Positions 11,236-22,789 of a stretch of DNA of 64,000 bases are shown here, one piece after another. Source of the DNA: Albula goreensis (Eukaryota > Chordata > Actinopteri > Albuliformes > Albulidae); contig CM040746.1 of NCBI GenBank assembly GCA_022829145.1, forward strand, positions 33,835,712 through 33,899,711, given 5' to 3'. A program made the translations under genes and the position numbers. Within the stretch, counting starts at the first letter, position 1. Each line of letters opens with the position of its first letter. The notes under the pieces are model-generated. The model was given only the letters and a program-made list of their open reading frames with translations, had not been told where the DNA came from and searched no databases.

Positions 11236-12369
11236 ACTGAGAGAAATGATGACGCCCTGAAAAAAAGAACAGTCAGTTTATTGTGATCCCACTGGAACAG
11301 ATCCTGATTCCTGTTTCCAGTCTGGAGGTTACTGAGGGCAGAGGCGACAGGGCCGGGGCTGATGGTGAGATTTGTGTGGCATGGTTTGTGTACATCTGGC
11401 TGAGCGATGGGTACAGCAGGCTAGCCATGGCAGTGGGGGATTCGTTAAGGACATCGCAGGGTCACATGGCATGGGCGGGATTACAGCGAGAGGGGCACCA
11501 GTGGGGGCTGGGCCAAGGTGGAGCGGCTGCAGATATTTGGAAGGGGGTTTTGTGCGCCTCGGCCCGAAGCCTGGCCTCTCTGTGAAGGCTTGCCCTTTAA
11601 CAGCGCAGCCTTGCCAGTTGAATCAACTCAGAACTGACCTTTGCGGAAGTTGTTGGCCAAGTGGAAGAACACAAAACGGAACAAGCTCGCTCAGAGCAGA
11701 GTCCCCCTGGCACACAGTCTCACAGAGAGCTCTTCTGGAGATGTTCGGATACCAGCCTCCCAATTCAACTGCACAGTCAGACCAAACACTCTGTATTTGC
11801 TGTGAATCAAAAATGAAAAATTATTGTTATTTTACTGTACCCTGTGCGACAATCAAAACAGATTGCATTTCCTTGAGTATGTGCTGTATCTATTTCACAT
11901 GAGCTGAAAGTGTTACACATTACAAACTTCAATAAGCCTTAGCTTGACAAAGCCAGCACACAAATCTATAATGTTCAATAAATGATGCACCAGTTATTTA
12001 GTATATGGTCTTTACATCATTGTATTTCAATTTTCACTGTAAAAACAGAACCTTAGCACTGCAGAAATGTACTTTGTTACAGTTTATTTAATACTTTTAT
12101 TCTTCTTCTCCAACATTGAAATTTTTTTTGGAACAACTGAATGACAAAAAAAAGTTGGTAGTATGAAAATCAGACCTGGGGAAAACCTTTGGTTGGACAA
12201 TAGCCTTTAGAATTGCTAAATTGGATGTTTAAAGGAAACTGACTGGGTGTGCGATTGGTCTGTCGAAACCAATCATGCCGCGAAGGTTTCATTTTTAATG
12301 CTACCTTACTTGACATGATAGGTGCCCTACATTATTATTATAAGCTACTGTGTACCACTGATAATTTCT
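11236..12369. other. Longest open frame of the window, judged non-coding
   Basis: The + strand frame 11372-11902 runs for 176 codons. Its N-terminal two thirds are Gly/Ser/Cys-rich, its C-terminal end drifts into AT-rich codons rich in Cys, and I recognise no domain, signal peptide or transmembrane segment. The GC-richer 11.3-11.7 kb part also has an open frame in a second phase, which is typical of GC-rich non-coding DNA. It is left uncalled as a gene. Confidence 0.4.
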
Positions 12370-12610
12370 TTCAGAGGACTGCTGTGGTGGCTCTTTTCGC
12401 CATGAGCCATCAGCAGATTATTTCATGCATTTCCGTGCCGGCCTTCACATAAAAAGCAAGTTTTATAGCGAGCTGCTTTTTACGGGTAGTATCACTCTTC
12501 CGCTGTGGATAAAATATAACAGAGCAGTGTGTGCCAAGACGGGATGCTTACCTCTCTCTGGGTCACTTAATCTTTGGGGACACATAGAGGGATCTCTCCT
12601 TTGTTAAACC
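12370..12610. promoter_or_regulatory. Candidate conserved regulatory block
   Basis: Repeat-free block with CAGATTATTTCATGCATTTC and CATAAAAAGCAAGTTTTATA, homeodomain-like cores with a palindromic TATAAAACT/AGTTTTATA flavour. Judged from texture only. Confidence 0.22.
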
Positions 12611-13700
12611 CTCCTTCAGTTAAGCTCCCAGTGGAAAGAGAGCTGGCATTTTAGCTTTATCAACAAATATAGTGACCGACATGGCTCACAGCTGCTACTG
12701 CTACCTCTCTTCTCTGGACTGACCTAGCCCTGTGTGCCAGGTTTGTCCCTTTCTGCTGTGTGCTTGGGGGAAAGGGGTGTGGTTCAGGGTGATAAGGCCA
12801 CCCACTTTCAAGACATGACCACTGCTTTCAAACCAACTCAGACAAGGCAGTTAAGGACAAGGAGATGCTTTTCAAACATGAACTATGAGAACAATTGTGG
12901 TGGTGCTAAATCACACCTCCAGGAATTCTGAGGTTCTTACCAACATTTAAGCTGTCACATCCCTGGATCGGTGATCACTGCTGCAGTCGGTGCCAATCAC
13001 AGATGGTAAGGCAAGAGCATGTTGAGTTCTCTCCAGATCTGACAGTCTAGTTTTCAGAGTTAGGACTGATCCAAAGCACCACCAATCACATCACTGTCTA
13101 CCATTTATCATACGTATAAAAGCGGTCTCAGCAGGTCACACACCAGGCAAAACCTTCATGTCTTATAAACTGCAAGCTGTTTCAATCTACATGTACTTTA
13201 AGACACGCTACCTTCATCCTGTACATAGCTAAGATCATTTAGTTTAACCTACCTGGGTTTTACAGTCCTCCTGGGGATGCTATGTTCTGGAAAACACATG
13301 TCTGCATTAGCATTAGAGAATTGTAATGCATGCATGCATTATATAGACTCTATTTAACTTCAACTTAACTTAAAGGGCACTGAACACATGTCAACACATC
13401 TAACATATTTTACAGCTGTATATACTCATATTCACATATGCAAAATAATAAAGTACAGTGACAAAAACTAAGAATAAATAGCAATGCACACAAATGAAAA
13501 TGTGCTTAATAATAAGACACTGCCAAAGGCTAATGAAATGGTGTGTGTATTTAGCTTTACTGTAAATATTTACCGTAACCAGTGTACTTATTGAAGCATG
13601 ACCAACCAATGGGCAAAATTTAAACATTTTTGGTCTGTTATAATATGTTGTGTTAGATTAAATAATTGTTTATTGTCATTTTCCTTAATTCAATTAAAAG
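12611..13700. other. No gene seen
   Basis: Unremarkable sequence, AT-rich after 13.3 kb, with GCATGCATGCATT at about 13329. Nothing supportable. Confidence 0.45.
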
Positions 13701-13704
13701 CATC

Positions 13705-13895
13705 ATTCTCAAAACGGGTCCCAGAGGACCATGACGTCTGCTGGTTACTGTTTCTACCTTAAACACAACAAACATTTCAGACCCAAGAAACATGATGAGG
13801 TGGGTTAACAGTCTAATCAATTGTCTCAATGAAACAATTAAGCACCAAGATCATGTTAAAGCCAGCACACCCTATGACCCTCCTGACCAGTGATG
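13705..13895. mobile_element. Palindromic MITE-like fish repeat
   Basis: The left end (GGTCC, GGACC, then CTGCTGGTTACTG) and the right end (GTTAAAGCCAGCAC, then GACC and CCTGACCAG) are imperfect inverted copies, enclosing an AT-rich middle with ATCAATTG and CAATTAAG. The layout matches an abundant fish repeat I recall with termini of the type TTCTCAACCCTGGTCC and CTGCTGGTTT. It is non-autonomous and old. The parent superfamily is not established here. Confidence 0.5.
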
Positions 13896-13914
13896 ATGAT
13901 GCCTGCTGAATGGC

Positions 13915-14230
13915 TCAGGCTCTCACGAGGGCCCACCTGGCTGTGGAGAGTTGTCCAGGAGCCCAGAGTAATTGATGCACTGTGATGGACATCATCAATT
14001 TCCCCCTGCCCTGCCTTTGTATGGGGAAATTATGGGACTCTGACAGAAGGCAACAATAGGTGCTGTAATCTCGACGGAGGAGTGACAGCAGATTCTCAGA
14101 GAGCCAGTGATTTATCACAGCGATGACACAGTCTGATGGGCAAACCCCTCGGCAGGGTCCGGCTCCCCCTGATGGGAAGAGCAGCGAGAGAGAGTTGCTC
14201 ATTACCCTGTCAGTGGCATATACACAGGTG
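13915..14230. promoter_or_regulatory. Candidate conserved regulatory block
   Basis: GC-richer block with GAGTAATTGATGCACTG and GGACATCATCAATTTCC near 13965-14003 and GTGATTTATCAC at about 14107, i.e. clustered homeodomain/PBX-like and GATA-like cores. Open frames on both strands overlap and are not convincing. Placed between a MITE and AT-rich sequence. Confidence 0.28.
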
Positions 14231-15439
14231 TGTTTCAGAAGTGCCGCAGATGGAAGGTGCGAGGCATTTTTGAAATACATATCTAATGTGACAAAAACTA
14301 ATAAACTATATTACCATTTATATCACAGATACAGAAAATCCATGTTTCTGATTGGCTAGCAGGTGTTGATTAAATTTGTATATCGTGGACACCTTGAACG
14401 TAGGCCCAGTCAAAAGTTTTATCACTGCTCTTAATCAATGCGCTGCGGCGATGCAATGGAAACTATGCCAACTGTAGCCTTGTCAATAACGGACCAGCTG
14501 TTTCCATTCACTCATTAACATTTTAACTAATTTGTTAGCTAACATTAAAAGTATAAAAACCACAATGGACCATAATGGACTATAGTGATAGGATATGTCT
14601 TAAAATAATCATATTTTTAGACGAAAGATCACAATGGCACTCCAGGACCACACTCCTGGTTTCCCTATTCCATATGCTGTAATTCTTGACAGTAAAAAGT
14701 AATATATGTCAATATAGTGTTGTTTTGATATTCTGACGCTCAGAAGTTTCTAAGCTTGGAATGACTCCTCCTATTTTCTGATATAGCCACAGGTCTTTTC
14801 TGAATGTATTTTGTCATGTTATGAATTATACTTTCTTGAATATACATATTAGAGCAGACCCTCAAGAAATATGGTAATGAAGAAAATGAAGATTTTAGCT
14901 CAAAGTGCCATATTCAATCGATCACAGTCCATGTTACCCAGGTAGCTAGGCTACACTCTATTCTGCAGGTGTCGTGGGTTGCCCAAAGTCTCTGCACAAC
15001 CACAGACAGCTGATAGCTGCTGAGGTCTCATGGCACCACATTGGGGATGGACACCATTTCCCAAGTCTCTCAGCAGAGAAAAATGTTTTGATTGGCTCAG
15101 CATGGTGACTGGCAGGTAACTGCAGCTCCACCCATCCTAGGGTCATGGTAACACATTCTGCCATCACCGACACATGGTGTGAGTCAGAGAATTATTGTGT
15201 GACCACCTCTCCTCCATTGCTCAGCTAATATTATTAACATCTAATTACTGATGGAGCAGCCAACCTTGTTAAGTATGTCAATAGTTTATGATTGGCTTCA
15301 GAAAAGAGTGAAATAAAAACACATCCTGTTGAATCACACCCGAACTACTTCATTTCAAAATCATGTTAACCTTAGGCATGGCCACCAGTACTCCAAATTA
15401 CTCTGAAATTAATTTGTAATCAAGATGATCTTTTCTAAT
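14231..15439. other. No gene seen
   Basis: AT-rich sequence without recognised repeats or coding signal. Confidence 0.45.
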
Positions 15440-15770
15440 GTGTCATTTGAATGAGCTATTCTGTTTTGCATGAATAATGGAATGGCTTTTTAATATTATA
15501 GGCAGATATTGCGGACTAAAGCAATTAAGCTGTGCTTCCTTTACATACACTATATTCTACGGCATGAGCTCTCTCAGTTAATCTCCTGCTGGAAGAGACA
15601 GAGGGCAGCGGCAGGAGCTAAAATGCTTGACTTCCCCTCTCACATAAGATGGTTATCCCTCTGTGAATCGCAGCAATAATCCACTTCACACATGCTTCCA
15701 GTTACAATAATAAATATGCCTTCAGACTAGCATGACGGGTAAGCGGAAGGTCATATATAGTCAAAGAACC
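15440..15770. promoter_or_regulatory. Candidate conserved regulatory block
   Basis: Contains TTTTGCATGAATAATGG at 15464-15480 (POU-like TTTGCAT), AAGCAATTAAGC (NKX/homeodomain-like) at about 15518 and AATAATAAATATGC near 15705. This density of homeodomain-class cores in repeat-free sequence is typical of developmental enhancers. No coding potential seen. Confidence 0.3.
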
Positions 15771-18576
15771 CGGGAGAGAAGAATTGCAAAAAGGCACACA
15801 AAAACAACAGCGTATGACTAGAAATTCAGTGCCGAAGGGGCCATCCTGAACCAGAAAGCGGTGTTACCAATGATCCAGTCATCATATCTTGCCTTGCCCT
15901 GTCTGGGCAATGTTATGACACAAATGACGGCTATCTTTCAAACCATGCTTTGAGTTCAAGAGCTGTCCTGACACATCACAGACGTCCGCCTCACAAAACG
16001 CTGTGTGAAAATTGTCAAAATACAGGGGAATCTTGAACTGGCCTGTTTTTGATATGCTAAAAATACAGACTATTTGTAAAGAAAATGTTGTTAATGTGCA
16101 GCATAACCTCATAAATGTCACATCACTTTGTTATCTGTATATGATGTATGTATGCATTTATGTTAACTGTCACACATAATACAAAATTAACAAAAAAAAA
16201 TCACATGGTACACACGCACCCACCTCATGCTCCCTCCACCAAAACCCTCCCACCCGAACCCCAAAACAACAAACAAATACACCCATACCAGAGAGACCTC
16301 TCTGATGTACATAGCGTAGCGCTGTCATTTTCAGTGGGCCTACTTGATGCACAGAGAAATACTTCTACTGCACACATAAGACAGCTCTGTAAATTAAATT
16401 ATTGAGTTTTTTGGATTATTCATATTCTTGATATCTCCTAAAACGGTCTCCATCCACACCTGTACAGACCAACAAATGTGTACTTGTTGGAACCTCTGGC
16501 ACAGTGACATGGTCACTGCTTCCTACAGGGGCATTTCTCTTCGTTAAGACTTGAGCTCTGTTCTGTCTATACCTCTGGTAGGTCTTCTTCAGCAAGGGAG
16601 AATAATTTACTGTCTTCTGCTCTGTGCTCCAAATGAACCAGATCTTGCGCTTGTTCGTTTAGGCCACATTATATCTCCTCGATTCAACTCCATTCATTTC
16701 ACAAAACAAACTGGAAAATATACCTCTAACACATATATGAAACAATTGAAGGCAAAACTTAATAATGCTTTTTTTAGGTGCTGTTTAAACTGACCCGAGG
16801 ATGGCCCATATGGGCCTTGCTGTGTGTGGGTGGGGCATGTGAAACCTGCGCACTCCATTTCGGAAATGACTCCCAGTACGCCACGGTTTCAGTAGGCCTC
16901 AGCTGCCTGTCTCAGCCGGAGATCACAGCTGATACTCATCTCTAGCAGACCGCATGGATGGAGACAGAAAGAGAGAAAGAGAAAAAGGTTCATCAAAAGG
17001 AATTAGCTGATACTCATCTACAGCAGACTGCAGTGAAGCTTAGAGACACAGAGAGAGGGAGGGGAGAGACCCCAGCTTTTCACCACAAACCATTGTGTCA
17101 AACATGACCTTAACACTGATGATCACAAAATAGCTCTGTGGCAGAGCAGCATTTCCCATCAACCCAGCAACAGCAACAAACATAACAACAGAAAGAGACA
17201 ACAAGAAAGAGCAGTCACAAGAGAACAGGAGCGAGAGCAAGAGCAAGAGCAAGAACGACAACAACGACAACAACATCAAGCTACAATCGCAATGTCAAGT
17301 GAGACAGAAAAAGTAACAACAACTTGAGACAGGAACAACTTTCCAGGCTGAAGCTTAGGGTTGGTAATTAATCATTTAAAATACTCCGCCAGACTATGGA
17401 AGACAAAATATTCAAATATTGGAGCGTTTATAATGTGTCTCAACGGGACCAGCATAGCATTGAATTGGGAAAACTCCAGGTTGAAAGGTTAACACAACCA
17501 GGTTAACAGGTTCACATAATGGTTCTTGTTAGGCATAGTTTCAAACTGCCTTGTAGGGTTTGAAAGAGTTGGAGAGAGTTGGATATTGGGGGACACACAA
17601 CTCACTCCAACTCAGTTAAAGAAATGAATTGAAATACCACAGGCCTGTTTTAGGGGGACAAAAAAACTGCCAGCACAAATATTCTCTTTACAAATATAGC
17701 CAGGGTATTTTTTTCTCCTTTGAGGCTCCATTTTAAATCCAGTGCTTACTGTATATGAAATTGCTAACCTCTGCATTGTTGTTTGTTGAGATGCCTTGGA
17801 TGGATAATCTGTAGCCCATTGACCTTAAAACAAAAATGAAAAATGGTTTGAAAACAGCATTCAACTGTAAGGAGCCTTGCTGCAAAAACTAGTTCAAGGA
17901 CTTTCTCCATCTGACACAGACAGAAGCGCGGAAAAGGCCTCCGGCAAAGCCATTTTTTCCTGTTTATATTTAGACTGGCATATGGCCTGTACCTTGTATG
18001 GGTGAATTCCAAACAAAAGTTAGTGTTACACAAGTCTAAGTATGACGTACAGCAACATACAGCCAAACTCTAATCATAATTTAACCTACTGAAAGACTAT
18101 TTTTGTATAGTGTGTAACAGAGGAAAAAGTGATATTTAAAATTAGTTCTGTCTCTATACCAAATTCAGCTGGCAAGAAAAGGGAGCAAATATATATTTAA
18201 AAAAAGATCATTTTAATTTAAGAAGAACATACCTGCTTCATGACAGTAACTGATGTGCCATGGTTAACACTAAAAATGGATTTGAGTTATAATAAAAACA
18301 ACACTGTTTCAATCTCCTTAAAAGGGATAGAAAATGGAAATGAGGCACAATCAATTTCTTTGATGAAAGCTATTTCATACAAAACACGCATTTGTCTTTT
18401 AAAGGAAAATGATTCGGTGAATATATCACACTTTCAGAAAGGTGCCTCCACTCTTCACTGTAGTACAAAGCGTCACATACTTTCATTTATTCATTTAAAA
18501 ATATTTAAGCTTTTGTTTAAGATTTTGTTTTAAAGCTATAAACCTGTAATGCACCAAAATAAAAGGAGAAATAAAT
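15771..18576. other. No gene seen; purine-rich short repeats
   Basis: Includes an imperfect GAGCAA/CAACGA short tandem stretch at about 17231-17275 and a poly-A run near 16192. Other open frames are short and unrecognised. Confidence 0.45.
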
Positions 18577-18623
18577 AACAACAACAACAGCAACAACAAC
18601 AATAATAATAATAATAATAACAA
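18577..18623. repeat. (CAA)n-(AAT)n compound microsatellite
   Basis: CAA units pass directly into seven AAT units. Leu-rich or Ile/Val-rich minus-strand frames here are translations of the repeat. Confidence 0.92.
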
Positions 18624-18734
18624 TATGCCAAGCTGGGCTGAGCGGCCTGTTCTGATAAAAAAATGTTGATATGTTCTTATGCGGGGGCCTACAAAAAAGG
18701 CACACATTTTTTTTTGCTTATTCTGACCTTGGTG

Positions 18735-18975
18735 TGTTTTGGTGTGTGGGCGAAATGCAAATGGAGAGGACTGGTCTTGGCTAGAGCCCAGACAGGCGGC
18801 ATCAGAGTGTCGGCAGGTAAGAGCGAACGATGCTGGGAACCTGGTGATCTGTTACCGGTCATGGCTATTTGGCAGGCAGGAGTTGATGATTAACACAGCT
18901 TTCATTTGTTCCAAAGTTCTGTTGTCTGCCTCCGCCATGATGGACAGGGGCGTATGTCACAGAGCATGAGACATT
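18735..18975. promoter_or_regulatory. Candidate regulatory block with perfect octamer
   Basis: ATGCAAAT at 18755-18762 is the canonical POU octamer. TTGATGATTAACACAG and TTCCAAAGTTC further right resemble homeodomain and nuclear-receptor sites. The block is GC-richer than its flanks and free of repeats. Confidence 0.32.
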
Positions 18976-20205
18976 AGATGACATTCATTCTCAGTTGTAC
19001 AACTTTCCATAACCAGCGTGTGTAGGAGGGCTTTGCTCTGACAAGAACATTATAAACTAAATATAAAAAGTTACTAATCACAATAATATAGAAGACGGTC
19101 CAAAATCAATGCAAGCACTTACTGTACACTGACACATAATATAAACATAGAATAATAAACTGTGCCACACGACCATTTAAATGTAAGTAAATTGCATAAT
19201 ATTGTTACGTGCTTCATGTCTTCATTTCCCCAGTTTCATTTATCAGCGAAGATGAGACACAATCTTAGAAAAAATAAAAATGTTCTGCCCCTTCTATTTT
19301 CAAATATTGGCAATAACTTCTGGTAAATTCTAGCTATGTAGTTACACTGGTAATTGGTGCTACGACTAACAAACACTTCCAACTCATGCATTTGTCATAT
19401 CATTGGCAATAAGGATGTATCACAAGGTGCCATAATAGTACCCTTATGATGTGAAGTGATTTTCAAAAACAAAGTTACAAGGTGCCACAGAAAAGTAATA
19501 ACAATGACAGTAATGAAAAGCAGAGGATAAAATTGCTAAAAGCCATTTTATATAAGTATGTTTTTTTTTTTAAAGGAGACACCAAGCTTTCTAGCCTTAG
19601 GTCTTATATAAGGCATTTAATAGCCTGGAGGCCCTGATGGAAAAATCTGAACCACTTTTACTTTTCATTGTTGAAGGAGCAACATCTTGGAGCAGCATGG
19701 AGGATCTTTCTTTCTTTTTCTGATTATACAGCCATAGGAGGGTAACAGTATAGGCAGGGACTAGACCAAGTAATGCTTTAATGTTGATTAATTAAACCTT
19801 AAATTTTGAACTCAATTGGCAACCAATCAAGGAGGAAATAATTGAGATATTTTGATGTCTTAGTTTTGGTTTGGTGGTGCATTTTGAACTTTGTAGACAG
19901 TGTGAAAACTATATGCAAACTTGCCAGAACAAATGGCAAGTGATCAAGTGATCAAGTGATCAACTAAATGTATAAATTACACAGCTTGAAATCTTTGAAT
20001 CAGTAACCATCTGCTGACCTGATATAGCTGCTGATCAGAACTTATTGCCATGGAACCACTGGCCTAAAGAATTATGGTTATGATGACATTGCACACAATT
20101 TCAAATGTATCTTGTTTTCATAATCTCTTCTGTTTGGGTTTAGAAGTCTGTTGTCTATCTATCTATATTTTATTGTTCCCTCTGCTGAAACAGTTGCATT
20201 TTCTC
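18976..20205. other. AT-rich sequence with an 8-bp triple tandem
   Basis: AAGTGATC is repeated three times at 19938-19961. The rest is AT-rich with a 10-T run at about 19561. No gene or recognised transposon. Confidence 0.5.
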
Positions 20206-20665
20206 ATAGTCTGCCGCTGAAACAGCTCCTTATCCACACTCAAGCCACATCAGGTTGTTGACCCCGTGCGTTTACAGTCTGGGGCAGGAGGCTGTGTGGA
20301 GGAGAACGGCCTTCTGGGAAACGGCGATGTATGGGCAAAGGCGGCAGATTAATGACTCGGCTCAAAGTGCTGACCTCCCTGGCACGGCCGCAGACTGAGT
20401 CACTGTCAGCAGCCGATCTGTCAATAGTCATGCTTCTCCCAGCACTTGTTAAGACAAGGGCCCAGCATGAGCGACGCGATCGTTCTACGTGTGAGGCTGC
20501 TGGCACGCACAGTCAGCGTGCGACAACTGTTATGATACCGCTGGCAGCTAGTTACCACCTGGCATGACTTCAAAAAGGTCCGATAACCCAGAGGAGTCAC
20601 CTCATTAAAACTCCAATTAGATGTTAATCTAATGCTAATCTGTAAGCAGTCAATCCTCTGCTCTG
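20206..20665. promoter_or_regulatory. Candidate conserved regulatory block, homeodomain cluster
   Basis: CpG-bearing block with GCAGATTAATGACTCGG (OTX/AP-1-like), CTGTCAATAGTCATG (MEIS/TALE-like TGTCA) and, at 20611-20642, four TAAT/ATTA cores within about 30 bp. It is one of the best enhancer candidates in the window on motif density. Overlapping open frames on both strands have no domain. Confidence 0.35.
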
Positions 20666-22541
20666 TTTTCAATAGCCAGTATCGGGAGACTGCATTGTGT
20701 TTGAATGGTGCAAGAGGCTTTTGGTATTTTTCAGCAAGTGCATAACATTACAGAGATAAGACCATGTCATGAATTCTGTAATGCTGAAAATGACACCGAA
20801 ATACAATGTAAAGTTTTTTTTTTTTTAATTGACTGAAATCACATTGACATAATAGCCACTTTATAGCTAATTTTATAGCTACCAACAAAACCTCAATTTT
20901 CTATTAACATTGGCATTAACCCTTGTGTACTTGTCTGTGCTTGCAAACATTTTAGCAATGATCATAACTTGTGAATATGTCATATTAACATAATATGAAT
21001 AATTTGAAAATCATATTAACACTGTTTCACATGAATAGAAGGAACGTGTCAGCCTTCTGCTTTTGTGTAATGTAAAAAAAAATATTCAGAGATTTTACAG
21101 TGTACCTGTCCTAACATTGTAGCTGTTTCTCTACTCAGAAGAATGAATTAAACCATGACAGAATGCCTTATAGTTTTATGTTTGAAATTTTACTCTTTCT
21201 CCCTTCACCAGAGGCTCACACAGACACTGTGTCGGGGGAGGAGACTTGCCATGAAGCATGTATGGGCAGACTGTGGGTGACTGATTGACAGTATGTGGTT
21301 GCTGTTGTCCAATGAGACGTGGGAATCCCGATGACTGAAACTCTTGAGCTGAGTGGGCACTGCTGCTTGTTTGCAATCATGTGTCGTTCTGTGGGGCGTT
21401 CAGTCACAGTCTGCATTCAGTGCCAAATGATGGTTGAGCTCATTTGTACAAGGGAACAGGTGCCTTAATGAGATGAACCACACAGCAGCACTGCTTGTGC
21501 TTATATAAACTTTACACCTGACCAATTACTGCGATTCTGATATCAAATTAAGCATGTTCATAACGCCAAAAAATAACAAGAAAAAGTCAGTTCTTTCTGA
21601 TGCAATTTTTAGTTTGTAATTTTGTTTGTGTGGGTAACTTGCTTAGCATTCCCATTTTGATCTGAATGTACTTTTGTCTATGTAGGATAAATAGTTTTTA
21701 AGCTTTGATCTAACTAGCATAAATACATAAGTCTATCTAATATCTACATTTAAATCTGAATCTCAGAGCTGAAGTTTACTTCACATAGTGTCTGGCTGCA
21801 TGCTTAAATTCTGCTCATAAATGTAATGCTGTTTACAAACCAGTTGTGACTCTGACAGGTCAGTAATAAAAATAAATAGTAACTGGGTGCTGTGTGTTTA
21901 CAGTGTGCCTTTACACAGAGCCAGAGCTGAAGAGTAAGCCTTAGGTGAGATTTTCTTTATTCTGCCACAAATCTCAGTGATATGGAGAGGATGCATCCCA
22001 CTCTACCTCTGGAGGAGGGTTTTTGGAAAGAGCTCCTGGAAACAAATTTACAGCCTCCCGGTCCCTTCAGACCCGCACAGATATTTGAAAACCATGTCCC
22101 AATATTGAAGGAAACAGACATATAAAGAGTACGAGGGGGAAAAAATCAGTACTCATCCATGGGGTTTTCAGGACAGAACCACAGACATGATTTGAAAGGG
22201 CAAGAGATGCTCAAGGTTCTTTAAGCCTAAAGACGGTAAGCTGTACTCTAGTGTTGGACAGAGTAAGAATGCACGCTGTGGTTTGACTTGGCTTAAGAGT
22301 GTGGGGACCTCTGTTCTGCAGTAATGTATGCTGGTATAGAGCTACATCTGTACTGCTTTATACTCCACTGGTGGCCACTCTCAAATCATCCCTTTTTAAC
22401 CAGTCCCAGCTGCAGGACTCTGCAATTCTGCATGCTGAGATTATCTCCAAAGGAAAACTTATTGTCACAGGACAGCCTGACAAGAGAACGAGCAGAATCT
22501 GAGAGATGGAATGATGCTCCATGCACATTATTGCAAGCAGT
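20666..22541. other. No gene seen
   Basis: AT-rich, with a 12-T run at 20815-20826. Nothing else could be supported. Confidence 0.45.
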
Positions 22542-22580
22542 GGGAGGGTTTTGGGGTGGGGGGGTTTTGGGGGGTTGGGG
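22542..22580 (+). other. Strong G-quadruplex motif, + strand
   Basis: Six G runs of 3, 3, 4, 7, 6 and 4 bases with loops of 1 to 4 bases in 39 nt. This exceeds the minimal four-run pattern and allows several registers. Confidence 0.75.
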
Positions 22581-22764
22581 ATATGGACTTCTTACAACGA
22601 GCAGCGTCACACAACCTGCACGAAAACGATAAGAGCATCCAGCTTTCAGGGCGAGAGAGGCCAGTTTGCCTCGTCAACGCTCTCCCTTCAAAAGCTCTCT
22701 GCCTCTCTCTGGGAGACCGCCAGTAAGTGCACCTTTTTGAAATCAAAACCGCAATCAAAAGGGA

Positions 22765-22789
22765 CCCCCCTTCCCTCCCTCCCTCCCCC
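22765..22789 (-). other. G-quadruplex motif, minus strand
   Basis: C runs of 6, 3, 3, 3 and 5 with 1-2 base spacers on the + strand. It lies 185 bp from the + strand motif at 22542-22580, so G-rich strands face opposite directions. Confidence 0.65.

Noticed and set aside
11372-11902. 176-codon + strand frame as a gene
   Set aside because: No domain, a second open phase over the GC-rich part, and codon composition that changes along its length with local base content.
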